From NCBI GenBank assembly GCA_037013495.1, contig CM072809.1, positions 14,708,501 through 14,772,500 of the forward strand: a stretch of 64,000 bases of DNA, in the 5' to 3' direction. Positions 11,462 to 24,539 of this stretch are shown here, one piece after another (positions within the stretch are counted from its first letter, which is position 1; each line of letters begins with the position of its first letter). Source of the stretch: Hippophae tibetana. Lineage: Eukaryota > Streptophyta > Magnoliopsida > Rosales > Elaeagnaceae. Made by a program: the position numbers and the translations under genes. A model generated the notes under the pieces. That model was not told the origin of the DNA, searched no databases, and saw nothing but the letters and a program-made list of their open reading frames with translations.

Positions 11462-13405
11462 CTCTTTGGATTCCAATATGCAGCAGAGATTTGGTTTGCT
11501 GTTTTTTAAACCCTGATTTTCTATTGCAATACGGTCCAGACTCTAGGGTTTTGTTCAACAAGGTCGAATACACAATTGTTTTTTAAGCCACAAAGCAAAT
11601 TGTATCCCATTATCTTAGTGTAAGGGCTGAAATGGAAGCCGTAGTCTAACAAACTAAAACTAGTTTAGCCTTTCTTAATCGAGCCAAGTAACGTGTAACG
11701 TGTAACTATAATAAATGTTCTTTTTCAGTTATTATTATACTTTGGTATCCCAATGGGATTAATAAGTCACGTAGATTTGTTTGGTTTTGAAACTGTGAAT
11801 TCCAATATTTACCAATTACTATTTAGAAATACACTACAAAATAGAAGTAAAAATAGATGCAAAGTTACATCAATGAATATCAAATTTAGTATGTTTTTAG
11901 ATATAATAGTGTATTTAGGTCCTAGTTATTTGATTATGGTGATTTCTAGTCAGTTATTACATGTTCGAATGTAAATATTTTGTTTGAGTTTCATTGATAC
12001 ATTTATTTAAGAAATCATGATTGGTGTTAGAAATACTTAAATATGCATACTATAAAGAAGCTCATAATTTGAGTATAATTTTAGAAAAATCAATAATATT
12101 TTTATAGTATTTTTCTTATTTGAAATTTGAGAAAATATTTATGACTTTCAATTAAAAAAAATAGATGTAAAGTTCAAAGTTTTGCCGTATATTATGATCT
12201 ATGACAACTTTTGTGGCTTGGAAGTCGGAACAACCAACAACTCATTAGTAGTTTTGTAATTAATAATCCATTAATTAATTAATGAATATTTATTTGTGAT
12301 TTTTTTAATTATTTTGTATAAAAAATACCATTTTTTTTGGGGAAAAATCATTATATTTTATTACAATTTCTATTTAATGATTTATAGAAGAAGAAAAAAT
12401 CTAAAGTTATTTGTATTCTGTTTCGTAAGTTTTCTTTTTCCTTTTTTTTAATTTATTTTCCAAAATCATTATAATCGTAAATTTTTTCTTTATATTTACA
12501 ATTTTCATATTTATGATTTTCTTCCTTTAGTTAGTAACACGAAATTCTTAGACTATTTACTCCATAAAAAATATTTAATGAAAATGAAAAAAAATCATAA
12601 ATTAAAATTTTAAAGATATTTAAAAATAATTCTTTAAAAAATTAAAATTTTAATAATAAGTTATTAAAAAAATGATTCATTGAAAAGTCAATGAAAATAA
12701 ATTAAAAATCAAAATAATTATCATACATCTTCAACTATTTAATTAATTTCAAAGTTTTGTTGCGTACATATCTACTTAAACCAAAAATTGTATATATTCA
12801 TCACTTTCTTGTTAACTTGTTATGAAATATTCATCACCTGGATGTTTTTGAGTGGGCTTATGATTGAAATGGTCAATCCTATGTAAAGAGTGCATATAAT
12901 CGTATGTTTAACTCTAATATATGCTTCTCCGTGTGAGTTTTGGATATATATACACACGCACAGAGGTATTTGCATTCAAATACAAATAAAATTAGGGGGT
13001 TTATCAATTAAAAAATATAATTTAAATAAAATATATAACATTAATTTTTCAAAAAAAAAACCCTTTAGGTGAATTAGTATTGTATTACATTTAAATTAAA
13101 ACAGATAAATTAATATTAAGAAAAGGAGTTACAACGCCATTTTACGCTAAGAATAAACCAATAAATATTGTTTACACCATTTGATACAATTATAACTACA
13201 TAAAATAATATTATTTTTATATAAATTAAAGGTAATACTGTGAAAGTAGAGTGGTTAGTATATTTTTTTACTTAATATTTATTTATTTTATTTAATAAAT
13301 AATATTTTTGAGACTAAAAATATTAAAATACAATCTTTTTAGTAAAAAAATATCAATAAATTTTGGAATTGTTTCGAAATTTTTATGATTTTTTTATGAA
13401 TTTTT
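11462..13405. other. FAD3 pseudogene 3' flank and AT-rich spacer
   Basis: The first 300 bases probably held the 3' UTR of the desaturase. The rest is AT-rich with no supported gene. Short open frames at 11753-11974 and 12890-13072 have no recognisable features. Confidence 0.5.
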
Positions 13406-13950
13406 AACGCAATATCAATAAGAAGCTACCACATGGCTTATCACACAAATAGAAGAGCTCATTATGCAAGTCACGCGAACGCCACATAAGTAAGAATAGT
13501 GAATCGTAAATCGATGCGTGTGAGGAGAGAAGAAACGCTTGACACATGTTACCATGACGTTCAATCCGAGTTCGAAGCGTTGTCAAAAAACCCTGCTACG
13601 TGTCGTCACATCAGTGCTCCCCACGATCCACCAAAACACCATGTCATCTTCATCCGTGAATCACGTTGCAGAGCATGGTGCTAACTTAGCATGTGTTGAC
13701 TTGGATCAGCCTCTTCTACCAAGCATCACACTCTGATTCGCCCAATAAATTATATGTATCACGTGTTGCACTATGATTGATTGACATTGTTAATTTTGCT
13801 TGTTTTGATCTCAACCATTGATCTGAAACTTATCTGACGGTTCAGATTATACCTGAGTTATATTTAAGCCCTTAATCACCCTATAAACCTTAATAAGTCG
13901 CCATTAGCATAATTTTGATCAGTTTTTGGAGCTAAAAAAAGAGAATACAA
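13406..13950 (+). promoter_or_regulatory. Promoter-like island with ACGTG cores and a TATA box
   Basis: GC content rises sharply above the surrounding DNA. The stretch has ACGTG cores at about 13598 and CACGTG at 13760-13765, a W-box-like TTGACTTGG near 13698, and TATATTTAAGC near 13858. No coding frame follows within 900 bases. It may be the promoter of a lost gene or part of a solo LTR; I could not find terminal repeats or a second copy in the window. Confidence 0.35.
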
Positions 13951-15042
13951 AAAAAATCAAGAAATAATATAATTTTGGTAGAGATTCAAGAGGATATTAG
14001 AATTATAATTTAAGATATTGATTGTATTTTTTCTTTTACTCTATTCTTTATGAAAAATATGAGTTTTATGAATACAATTATGTGTATTTAATTTATTAAT
14101 TTAGGGATCTTATAAACTCAATTTTCACCATGTGATGATCTAATATTTTACCTTAATTATAATTTTAATTCAATTATATTATTTAATCTATTTTTTATAC
14201 TATTATGATACATATATTTATGTATTCACTATTTTTCTAAATTTATATCACTCCGTTACTTTTTTCAAATTTTCATACTTTTTCAAATTTTCATTTGACT
14301 TTAAATTTTAATTTTTTAAGCATCAACCTAATAAAATATCATCCATAACATATATTTATTTTTAACGCGATAAGAACATAATTATATATTTTTATTTAAA
14401 AGTTAAAAATAAAATAATTTAAATAAATAATTCATGTATATAAAATGAATTTTTTTTACCATTATAGCACTATATAAGTTTTTATTATGAAAAAAATAAT
14501 TTATTAATAATAAAATTTATTTATGCTGATAAGTACGAAAATAATAGAGTTATTTTTACGTTGTGAGGTTTATATTATTGTACATTACTGATTCAATGAC
14601 ACAACAAAAACATAATATTAACTAAGAATTGGTTAATTGTTGAATAATTAGGTGTTTGACTTTGATATGCAAATAAATAAATGTGAAGTGAGTTGCAAAA
14701 TATATATATAGTGAAGTAGAATAACAGCTCGCATATACAAGAGAATGCATCTTTCTAACTCTTCTAGGACAAAGACTGACCTAAAATAATAAAAGACAGA
14801 TGCTTAATTACCTCGTTTTTTTTTCATTTTCCATCAATTTATCCACCATATGAGAACCAATAAAAAATAATCTAAATATCACAATGACACGTATGCTATA
14901 TTCAATTAAGGGAATACCTCATGAGGAGATATTGTCTATTATCATGATACGAGCCAGATCACAACACATTGAGAAGCTGATCGGCATAAATAATACTTTG
15001 ACTAGCAGTAAATATTATGATCTCAAAAAGTTTTTATTTACC
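13951..15042. other. AT-rich spacer, nothing recognised
   Basis: This is AT-rich DNA with frequent stops. A 91-codon frame beginning at 14884 reads through the patatin fragment in the wrong frame and is not considered a gene. Confidence 0.5.
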
Positions 15043-15163
15043 TTGAACACGCACTCAAGGTCAAATCGGGCAATCCTGATGCCCGAATCGCAGACTACTT
15101 CGACGTTGATACCGGAGCCGGCATCGGAGGCATTTTCACGGGAATTCTTTTCGGGATAATTGT
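15043..15163 (+). pseudogene. Fragment of a patatin-like phospholipase gene
   Basis: About 40 codons in one frame read YLEHALKVKSGNPDARIADY and continue FDVDTGAGIGGIFTGILFG. This matches the part of patatin-like acyl hydrolases just after the oxyanion glycine loop and includes the region of the catalytic GXSXG serine. Here the motif reads TGAGIGG, without the serine, as in the plant pPLA-III branch. No matching sequence is seen on either side and the GC content is well above the flanks. It is an isolated relic, perhaps moved by a transposon. It makes no enzyme. Confidence 0.75.
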
Positions 15164-18000
15164 TAAATCATATCAAAGTTTTGGTATTGCTATTGTTGTG
15201 AACGTGCGAATGAAATTTCACTGTTAATTAGGACTTGATATATCTCATTAATTTTTTGAGATAAAACTTAAATATAGTGTCTTTTATGTTTAATCCCTAT
15301 ATTTTAATTATTAAAAAAAATTACAAGAGAACAATTTAATTTAAAAGATATAAAATAGCTAATAAATTTGATTATTCAATTCATTATGGGTAGGTACCTT
15401 GCATGCTCCTGATTTAATTTAAGTAAAATAAAGTTATTAAAAAATAAAATAAAAATGTTATATTTAAAATTTATAATAATAAAAATAATATCGAGTAAAA
15501 TTGAATTAAATTTTATTTAATATTAAATAAGTATAAATGATTATTGTTTAATATGAATATCGTCGAATTAATATGCATTCAAAATAAAATAATGTGTTTA
15601 GTTTTTTTAATAATAAAAATTTATGATGTAGATATAAGAATTGTTATTTTTATGATTAAAAATTTTAAAAGTAATATTTTGATTGTATTTTCAAAATTGT
15701 TCACATTTGGATGTCAAAATACTATACTTATATATATAAGTATAACATTTGCTAACTCAATTCTCGATACATAAAATTTTAGATGTAATACTTATAAAAT
15801 TAGAGATAAATTACATGCATAAAATAAAATTGTGTTCCACTTGAATTTTAAATTTTAAGTTTTTTAAAAAATACTCGATCTGAATCCGAAAAGATCAATT
15901 TTTTTCTAATCGAATAAAGTTAGATTAATATTAAAATTTATTTATAAAATATTGTTATATATAAAACATAAAATTTATAATTTTAAATTTATATTTTTGT
16001 AACAAATAAATAAATAATATATTGACTACATTATACATCAATTGAAACAAGTTAATATGTAATGTTTGTTGTACACGTTAATTGACCTGTAATTTTAAGT
16101 CGATTAACATGTAGAACCGAGATTATACGTGAATTTGCATCAGGTGTAAATTTGGATAAGACAGATAGATCCAAGTTCAAAACTTTGAGTTCGTATTAAA
16201 CTCGGGTTGGATATTATCGAGCCAATTATATTTTTAAACAGGTCCTATTGAACTTTTCAAATTAAATGTAAGCCTAAATTCCGACCCTCAAATATTTAAG
16301 TAGGTCTAGGATTGATTTTCTTAATTTTAAATTGGCTTAAGTTAGTATCGAGATTTAAATTATACAAAAAATTGTAAAATAATGACATATGATATTTTAA
16401 AGTGATGTATATTTTATAAAATTTAAATTTAAATTACATTTCGAATAGAGTTCAAGCTAGACTTGTAGTATAAAAGTTTGGCTTTAAGCCTCATTTTAAA
16501 ACTATACGGGTAGGGACAAGTCAAACTTATTCGAACCTAATCATAAATCGGATCAAATAATGCAAAATCACTTGAATTTGGATCTAATTAGAATACATAT
16601 TTAAATAATTGAGTTAAACTTAATTCCAAAAAAATATTGCTTTTTATGTTTTATTAGGGATTAGTGCGGTTCTATTTTGATCAATTTTGACCTAAAATGT
16701 TAATTGAATCAATATATATCCATTGTTAAATTAAAAATCAAAATTGACCTATAAAATATTGAACAACTTATTTATGTTAGTTGTTAGGTTCGGTATGCAT
16801 TTTATTTTATGTTAATATTAAATTTATAAATAATATTTATTGTGTAAATAATAATTTAATTAAAAAATTATATGTTAACATTTAAATTATAATTATCCAT
16901 CAATTTTCTCATTTTCAAAACCAAAATTAACCCTTTTTTATCTATAAAATATAAAATTAAGTATGATAAGATTCTATTTAAATCAGATAAGTTGATTTAC
17001 TGGTTATTCCTTTGCGTTTTTATTCCTAAAACAGGCGTTGTACAATTAATAAAGATTATGCCGATCTATTAAAAATATATAGATAATGCATTTTGCCGAC
17101 ACCACAAAGGTATTCCACTCTAAATTTAAGATAATAATAATATAATATTAATGTTACCTAAAAATAATAAACATTATTAAAAGCAAACATCCTTATAATA
17201 ATAATAATATTAATGTTACATAAAAAAAAAATAAACATTATAAAAAGCAAACATCCTTTAAATCATGCTGAGAGACAGACGTTATTTCCTTAACATTAAA
17301 ATTATAACATTATATATTGACTATATCCTTTGTATAGATGGCAGGCTTGGGAGGCCCTATATATTAAAAAAAACAAAATCTGTAGTTTCAGAGATTCAAA
17401 CTTAAGAGAATTTCCAAGAATTCATGTTAATACAGGTTTGCCAGCAAAACCAAGAAAATGGAATGAGCTGCATAATTTCATATAGCAACAGAAAAATCAT
17501 TTTAATATAAAGCATGCATGTAACAAAAATACAGAATATATGAATTATGATATTAAAAAAATGGATAGATTAATATACAGCCAAAGGTACACATTTTTGT
17601 AGAGATTCAGCCACAAAATCTAAACAAGTTGTTATGCCGAAGATCGAATTGGCATATTCAAAATGTTAGCATTCATCTCTAGCATCCTTCACTTCAACAA
17701 GGGAATTTCATTACACATAAAAACCATTGGGAAGAATCAGTCTTCTATTTTCTTAATGAAACTAATTAATACAATGAGTAGTGTCCTTTTACCCTGCCAA
17801 AACTTTCTGGTTTCTCCCTTCCTTTCCTCAGTTTCACCTAAACATGATGAATATCAATTGGAAAAAAATAAATAAAAAAATAATAAAAAATAACCAAAGG
17901 TTAAAACAAATCAGACAATGGGTTTTGATAATTGCTCCCTTCTGCTCTTGCTCCACCCATGCTGGAAGCATCGCCAAAGATCCAGTGTCATGATGACACT
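15164..18000. other. AT-rich intergenic stretch
   Basis: No gene is supported. Sequence from about 16100 to 16650 is less AT-rich and looks like old repeat DNA, but no protein or terminal repeat was recognised. The part nearest 18000 is the 3' flank of the zinc-finger gene. Confidence 0.5.
17132..17259. repeat. 62-bp tandem duplication
   Basis: Two near-identical units share AATATTAATGTTAC followed by AAAGCAAACATCCTT, offset by about 62 bp. They are AT-rich, with small length changes in A-runs. Confidence 0.75.
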
Positions 18001-18032
18001 GCCGCTGGTCCTCAAAACTAAACCGTCCCGGT

Positions 18033-19949
18033 CTACAGATTGGTGTCTTTCACCAGTGATTGAACCCAAGACACATCTGGCTCATCCATAGTTGCTGGCC
18101 TTGCAGAAAGAGCAAAATTGCTGCTACTGATCCGGAACCCAAAAGAAGCAGATCTTCTCAGCTTAATCAATTCTTCTCCATTAACTCCCCAGTCCAATTT
18201 TCCATCTGGAGAGTCCCAATCTGAAAAGTTTGAGAGCTTCATACTTGAAGAACCAACTGGAGAGGAAAGACTAGAGGGACAATTCACAGCATTACGCTCA
18301 ATGAAGCTCTGGCTTCGCTTTGCAAAGGAAGCAGACCTTGAACTCAAAGTTGATGATGCCACAAATGCATCAACCCCAAAAAAAGAATCCCTTTCGGGAG
18401 AGAAGAGGCTGGTCGGGTAACTTGAGCGGAGCTGCTGGTTCACACCCTGTCGCATCTGAATCCCAGATGGAGAATGCAACTGGAACGATGTCATTCCCTG
18501 AATCTGTGGCAAAAATGTAGAATCATGAGATCCAAAAACATCATCAAGATTGGTAGGCTTGATGCCCCCAATTTGACCCCCAGGCACAGAAAAACCAGAA
18601 GAGTTGAATAAACCATTGTTCCAACTGGATGGAGAAGACAGACCAGACATCTCATCCATCAACTGCTGCTGCCTTCGACGATGACTTTCTGGGCCAAATA
18701 ATTCAGTGTCTGAATTCATATCTCTAGCATTTAATGAGCTTTTCAACCTGCTACCAGGGAGCTGCAACATCGGGAGGGCAATGTCGGATTGATTTGGCCA
18801 CATGGCTCCACTCGTAGGAGAAGAGGCTACTGTAGGAGTCAAGGGTGGAGTTGAAGGGGCAGGTATCAACACAGATGGAGAACCAAGTGCAAGGGGACTC
18901 ATTGGCCCCATGTCATGAGAATAGGTATTGGCTGAATAAGATCTAGGAGAAGGCACTGCAGAACCTGTTGAAGCATACAAGGGGCGTAGCTCTTCCAGTT
19001 TGTGAGCAAAGAAACAGACCCTTCTGTTGCATCCAGTCTCATCCTTGCAAAGACGGGTACGATACTGAGCAGGATGAAGCCAGCACTCAAAAATACCATG
19101 TGCATACTCACAAGAATCACCCTGCCTGCAAGATCCCTTTTTAAATTCCGGGCAAGGGACACAACTATAATGGTATTTCCTCAGATCACGACGCCTAGCA
19201 TTTTCCCCAGGGTGGACAAATGGACACTCTGTCCAGTCATGCGAGTAAGCCCTTGAGCAAGGCTTAACTTTGTAAACATACATCCTGAATTCATCTGTGC
19301 TATAGATCCCATTCTTTATGTCTGGAAGAGAGAGATCAACAGGATATCCTTTCTTCTCTGTCCCATCCTTTGAAACACGAGGAATCGAAACTTCTAGTTC
19401 ATCTCGTTCTTCAACTTCATCAACCATTTGCAAAGAAAAATTGGAGATCTGTTCAGTGTTGCTGCCACCATTTAGAAGCATCATAAGAAGAGCTTTTTTC
19501 CTTGAATCGAAGACAGAATAACAAGCTGACATGACCAAGTCAATGGGTCGATTTCCATTAGCATCAACAGAATTGACATCAGCAGAAGCAGCAAGCAATA
19601 GCTTGACAACCTCAACTGAAGCAGCAGAGCCACCAGCAGCAGCACAGTGGAGAGCTGTAACCTTTTCCGAGCCAAAAGCCCTATTAACATCAACACATCC
19701 TATGTCAAGTACAAAATTTAGCACATCCTTGCTTCCAAACATGGAAGCAATCAACAGTGGCGTTCTCTCCTCTAAGTCCATCTTCTTAGAGCCAAGTCTC
19801 ATCCCATACCAAAAACTTGCCTCGTCAACATCATGGCCACCATCTTCCACTATCTTTTTGAACCCAATTAGATCATCTGATGCAGCTAGTTCGAGCAAAA
19901 CAGAGAACTTACACCACAACCCTTCTTGTTTCTCCACTTCACCCTCCAT
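18033..19949 (-). CDS. Ankyrin-repeat CCCH tandem zinc-finger protein (RR-TZF)
   Basis: A single 638-residue frame with no intron in the coding part. Residues about 61-135 carry ankyrin-type repeats. Residues 266-316 form the plant arginine-rich tandem zinc finger C-X7-C-X5-C-X3-H-X16-C-X5-C-X4-C-X3-H (C266, C274, C280, H284, C301, C307, C312, H316). They are preceded by the arginine-rich segment with its own C/H motif ([20 protein letters not shown]). A leucine-rich stretch near residues 390-410 could be a nuclear export signal. Length and order match the ankyrin-bearing subgroup (AtC3H29/30/47/56, cotton GhZFP1 types). Family members bind RNA or DNA, sit in cytoplasmic granules or shuttle to the nucleus, and act in salt, oxidative and hormone responses. 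Which target this one has cannot be told. The start at 19949 is the first ATG in frame with good context. Confidence 0.95.
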   Translation of the reverse strand: MEGEVEKQEGLWCKFSVLLELAASDDLIGFKKIVEDGGHDVDEASFWYGMRLGSKKMDLEERTPLLIASMFGSKDVLNFVLDIGCVDVNRAFGSEKVTALHCAAAGGSAASVEVVKLLLAASADVNSVDANGNRPIDLVMSACYSVFDSRKKALLMMLLNGGSNTEQISNFSLQMVDEVEERDELEVSIPRVSKDGTEKKGYPVDLSLPDIKNGIYSTDEFRMYVYKVKPCSRAYSHDWTECPFVHPGENARRRDLRKYHYSCVPCPEFKKGSCRQGDSCEYAHGIFECWLHPAQYRTRLCKDETGCNRRVCFFAHKLEELRPLYASTGSAVPSPRSYSANTYSHDMGPMSPLALGSPSVLIPAPSTPPLTPTVASSPTSGAMWPNQSDIALPMLQLPGSRLKSSLNARDMNSDTELFGPESHRRRQQQLMDEMSGLSSPSSWNNGLFNSSGFSVPGGQIGGIKPTNLDDVFGSHDSTFLPQIQGMTSFQLHSPSGIQMRQGVNQQLRSSYPTSLFSPERDSFFGVDAFVASSTLSSRSASFAKRSQSFIERNAVNCPSSLSSPVGSSSMKLSNFSDWDSPDGKLDWGVNGEELIKLRRSASFGFRISSSNFALSARPATMDEPDVSWVQSLVKDTNL

Positions 19950-20720
19950 GATGACACTAAAAGTAGCAGGTTTCTTCTAGGAACTGTTGCACATAAAAAT
20001 CTTCCTCCTGCTGGACACAGGTAGTCTTTCTACAGACTACACGAGCGCAAGTGTTCAAAACCCCCTTCAAGAAATCAATATAAAGAAGCCCTTTCGAAAA
20101 ATAAGGAAATACGAACGCAAGAAAGAGGATTACTCAAATCACAAAAGGCCTAAAAAGTAAGAACTCAGAAAAAAATGTGAACTTTATGAAATTTAGAAAT
20201 TCATTCGGAGATTTATTCCAGATATTTTAGCTTTAAAAACCATAATTACACAATTACAGGTAAAGGTCAAACAAACTCTATAACTAAACTAACAGATCAT
20301 ATTCACAAGTCACAGCTTAATATCAAGAAAACTAAAAGAAACAACATCCTTATTTCCTAAACAATCCGTTCCATATTCATCACTAAACAATTTGCAGTAG
20401 AAATTAAAGTCCAACAAACAACCCAAAAGATAAACAAAAAGCAACCTTCAAACACACTTTCTCGATAAAGAAACAAACGATTCCCAAGATTAAATAACCC
20501 AAAAGAGCCAAAAGCATTTCATATTTAAATTCAAAACATAAGAAGAAGAATACCTTGGAAGTGAAAAGTGAGAGAAGAAGCACAACTGAACTGATTCAGA
20601 GAGAAGTCCAAAACCGCCCTTCTCTTTTAGCAAAACAATCAAGCTTCTCTTACTGGAAGAATGAAACACACTTTTCCTTCCCTCCTTTTAATGGGTGTTC
20701 GTGGGTCAAATATATGAGCC
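19950..20720 (-). promoter_or_regulatory. 5' leader intron and promoter of the zinc-finger gene
   Basis: On the minus strand a TATATTTGACCC element lies near 20705-20715. It is followed by a leader of about 130 bases and a good donor AAG|GTATTC ending an untranslated exon at 20554. An acceptor is plausible just upstream of the ATG (near 19985), which would make a leader intron of about 560 bp. A 5'-UTR intron is common in this gene family. The exact borders are inferred. Confidence 0.5.
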
Positions 20721-23700
20721 TATAAAACTACGCTCCTCCGCCCATCAACCTTTTCTCTGTTATTTTACTGTTCTTTTTCCTTTTAATTTTTGGAAAACGA
20801 AACTCAAATTCAAATGCACCTAAATTCAAGGAAATCTCTTTATAGTTCGGTGAGGGTCCGGCGTGGCTTAGCATCTAACGGCCTTCCAATAAAGAATTGC
20901 CAAGTGTCTATAATCCTCTGCCAACGGCCTCATTCCGGAGAAAATTGCTAGTCTTCTTCTTATTATTCATCTAATAATTACTTTCATTCTTAATTTTCAA
21001 TTGTTATTTTTATTTTTAATTTGAAAATTAAATTAAATTAAAAATTAAAATTGTTATTAAATATGAATTTTATCTTAAATTCACATTTTCTTATCAAAAT
21101 AATCATTTTAACATCAAAAATAACATATTAAAATTGATAAATAAGATATAGTTTAATTATATTCTATTTCATCCTAAAATACAATTTACCTATATATTTA
21201 TTAAATATAATTCAAACTTTTAACATTATTTAAGTTTTTGTCTTTTTTACATATAAATATGATGATTATACTTTTAATTTATAAAAAATTTCATTAAGTT
21301 TAGTCATTATAAAATTATTCAAGTTTTGTGATAAATATATATTAATAATTTTTAAAAAATATTTGATCATTGTCATAATTCTTATTTAATATTTTATTAA
21401 TTTTTATTTTTCATAGCATTAAATAATGTATTTAAATAATTATTTTTTAAAATATTATTATTGTTGATGTTTTATTGTATTTTACATATTATTCAATTGA
21501 CATAAAAATATATTATTTAATTGACATAAAATAATAATATATTAAAATAATATTATTTAATTTTTATAAAGGGACTAAAAAAATATAATTTGAGAAATTA
21601 AATGATACTAAATTCGAAATTTGGAATATTTATTGTTACCCTCTCCCTATTATTTATCTTTTAAATTTTTTTATTTAATTAATAAATTTATATTATTTTA
21701 ATGGATTTTATATTATAAAAATTATCCGTTGAATAATTTATTTTTAATATAAAATAGTTTTATAACTTAATAGTTAGGTACAATCAAAAGAGTAAAAGAA
21801 ATACGATTCATAATTTGAAAGTGCATTCATAAATCATCGTAAGTCTCCTTTGGAAAGGTTTACATCTCAATACACTCGTACCTATATATTTATTTATTTA
21901 AAATATATTTGTATCTATTAACACTTCTTAATAAATTATAAAGACTTTTCTATTTATGCGGTGACTTAATTATACATTTTATTAACATTTACCTTTTCAA
22001 GTTACAAAATCTTTTCAAATTTCATAACTTTTTATAATATTAATATTTAATTATGAATTATTTTTCTCAAATACAAGATAAAAAAATATAACAATATATT
22101 CCTTTATTATTATTATTATTATACCTAGGTTTGTATAAAACTTTGTCTCTACGTAACAATCCATTTTTTCTTGTAATTCCCTCTACATGCTTTTCCTCAT
22201 CCTCATTAAGGTTTTTCTTTTTTAAATATATTATCTACAAACTTCATTGATTTTTTTAAATCTCTTACGAATTAAGCTAAATGTTTTGAATTTATTTTTA
22301 TTGTTTTCCTATCCATCCTTGCTTAATAAATATGGTTCAATAATTTCATATCGTTATTTTACATTAAGTATATTTATGGTTTTAAACTTCTAATTTTTAT
22401 TTAACATTTTATTATATAAGTTTAAGATGAAGTTGTACTAACTTGTTCCATAGAAGTCTGAACACACATTTGCTTGATTTAACTTTGGCTTAGGAACGAA
22501 CATGATTTGATTCACCAATGGTAGAATATTCTTCCACTGAAACTTATTAATATCATGGGAAAATTATTAGAAAATTCCTTGATATTTTTAAAAATAATAA
22601 AAATATTATCAATTTTAAAAACATGTAATTATATCTCTTCAATTATTATTATATTATAATATATTTTTTTTCAAATTTCATGATTTTTATTAATATTTTT
22701 TCAAATACCTCTTTTAAAAAATTTAAAATTAACACGTAAGAGTATGATTGTTAATTTTTAAACATGTAACATTTTCTTTTGTTTTATGAAACCAAGTGTA
22801 AGATATTTATAATTTACTCAAATATAAATGAATACCTACCTACCTGAAAAATTACCCAGTGTTCGTATAATGTGTTGGTCTAAATCAAAGATAATATAAA
22901 AATATATAAAAGAAAAAAAATTGTGGTATCCTTTAAGTATTTTTATTCTCTTCCCTTCTTAATTATTACGGTTTATTAATTTTCTTGTATAATTTTTCCT
23001 TTCAAATATAATAAAAGTTATTTCTATTTTTATTACCATTTAAATATGACTAAATTTTATTTCCAATCATTCTTTTTTTCATTCAATTTTTAGACCTTAT
23101 CATTTAAAAAAAATCTGTGAACTTAAATAACCTCAATTTAACGAACTAGTTATTCATTTTAAATTAGGTCAGATATGGAAAGTCTTTCTATATTATCTGT
23201 GTCACTGTGAAAGATGACTCAAGCACATCGTCTTTCTTTGTAGACGAAAGGTTAGTGGCCACTGGACACCACACTTAAATAATAACAAAAGGCGGATACA
23301 ACCACTAAATTTCAAATTGCATAACTTCTATCTAAAAAATTACATATCACCTCATATATAGCTCAGCTTGCCAATTCAAATGTCGCTCAACCAGATCAAT
23401 AGTTAAAATCAACCACTTTTAAGTGGATTCTCTATTGACAGATTTGTTGGAAGTGGATCCTACTCCAAATTAGGAAATAATTTGGACCTTTTGGGTATAA
23501 TGGGCTTTTAGAACAACTCAAAACCCCTGAAATTGAGTATGTTCATATTGAATTATAGAGTTTTATATTGATTTCCACGAATCTCAAAACCTTCCATAAT
23601 TTCTTCTGAATTTACTTTAATCATACGGTATATTGATTTAAGGCCCAAGACACTTTAATTCTGAAGCTCTGTCAAACAGATGTATTTTAGTCCAAATCTG

Positions 23701-24530
23701 TATAAACTTCTACAAATTAATAGAAATTAAACATCAGTTTACTTGACAAAATTAAAGGGGCTAAAGTAAACCTATTTAATTTAAATTTTTTATATTAACT
23801 TTGTTAATAGGTTATGCTCTAAAAGTTGTGTTTTCGCCAACAACAAAATTATCAGGCAAACTGATTATTACCATGTGAATTGATTATCACCCCATCAAAC
23901 AATAAACAAACGAAGAATCAAATAAAAATAATCTGAACAAACACAATATCAACAATTTATGTACCACTAATAATTAACAAAGAAATTAATGAGCGAAAAA
24001 ACTATCTGAGCTTAAGATTCAATCTTCAACCCAACCTTTGAAGCGTTACGATCCATAATATACCTTACCCAACCCTTCAAACTATGTTTGCGTCTAGATT
24101 GATTGATATCACAAGCATCCTTACCGATCTAGAACATTCTTTGGCATTGTAAGACCGACCATCTACTCGATTTCTTAACGTGGTCGATTTATGTATTGAT
24201 TATTGTATTTCTTAATACTCTGTGACGTGTAACCCTAATGTAATTGACACGTGTACATGTAATGTCTTATATATATATATATATTAACCTTATATTAGAT
24301 CATTACAATTTGACACTCACTTTATGACTTCTTTCTAATCTCTCTCTAAAATCAGATCATTCCTAATTTTTTAGTGCTTATTGTAAGTCTCAAGATTTAA
24401 AGGTCAAGTTTTTATTTATAATTACATATTTTTCATGATTCACCTCTAGTCTTAAGAGAGAAACCCTGAAAACTAACATTTCAACCCACATCCTTACCAA
24501 CTACATCCACCATGATTAGAACTTGAGCTA
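20721..24530. other. AT-rich intergenic DNA
   Basis: No coding feature is supported. The first 200 bases have higher GC and belong to the zinc-finger promoter. The end (about 24160-24480) has a TATA-rich, promoter-like look immediately before the gypsy relic and may be the remains of its LTR. No matching copy was found downstream. Confidence 0.4.
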
Positions 24531-24539
24531 ATGAAAGAT

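Noticed and set aside
19531..19980. 149-codon plus-strand frame
   Set aside because: Antisense to the ankyrin part of the zinc-finger gene; serine/threonine-rich shadow.
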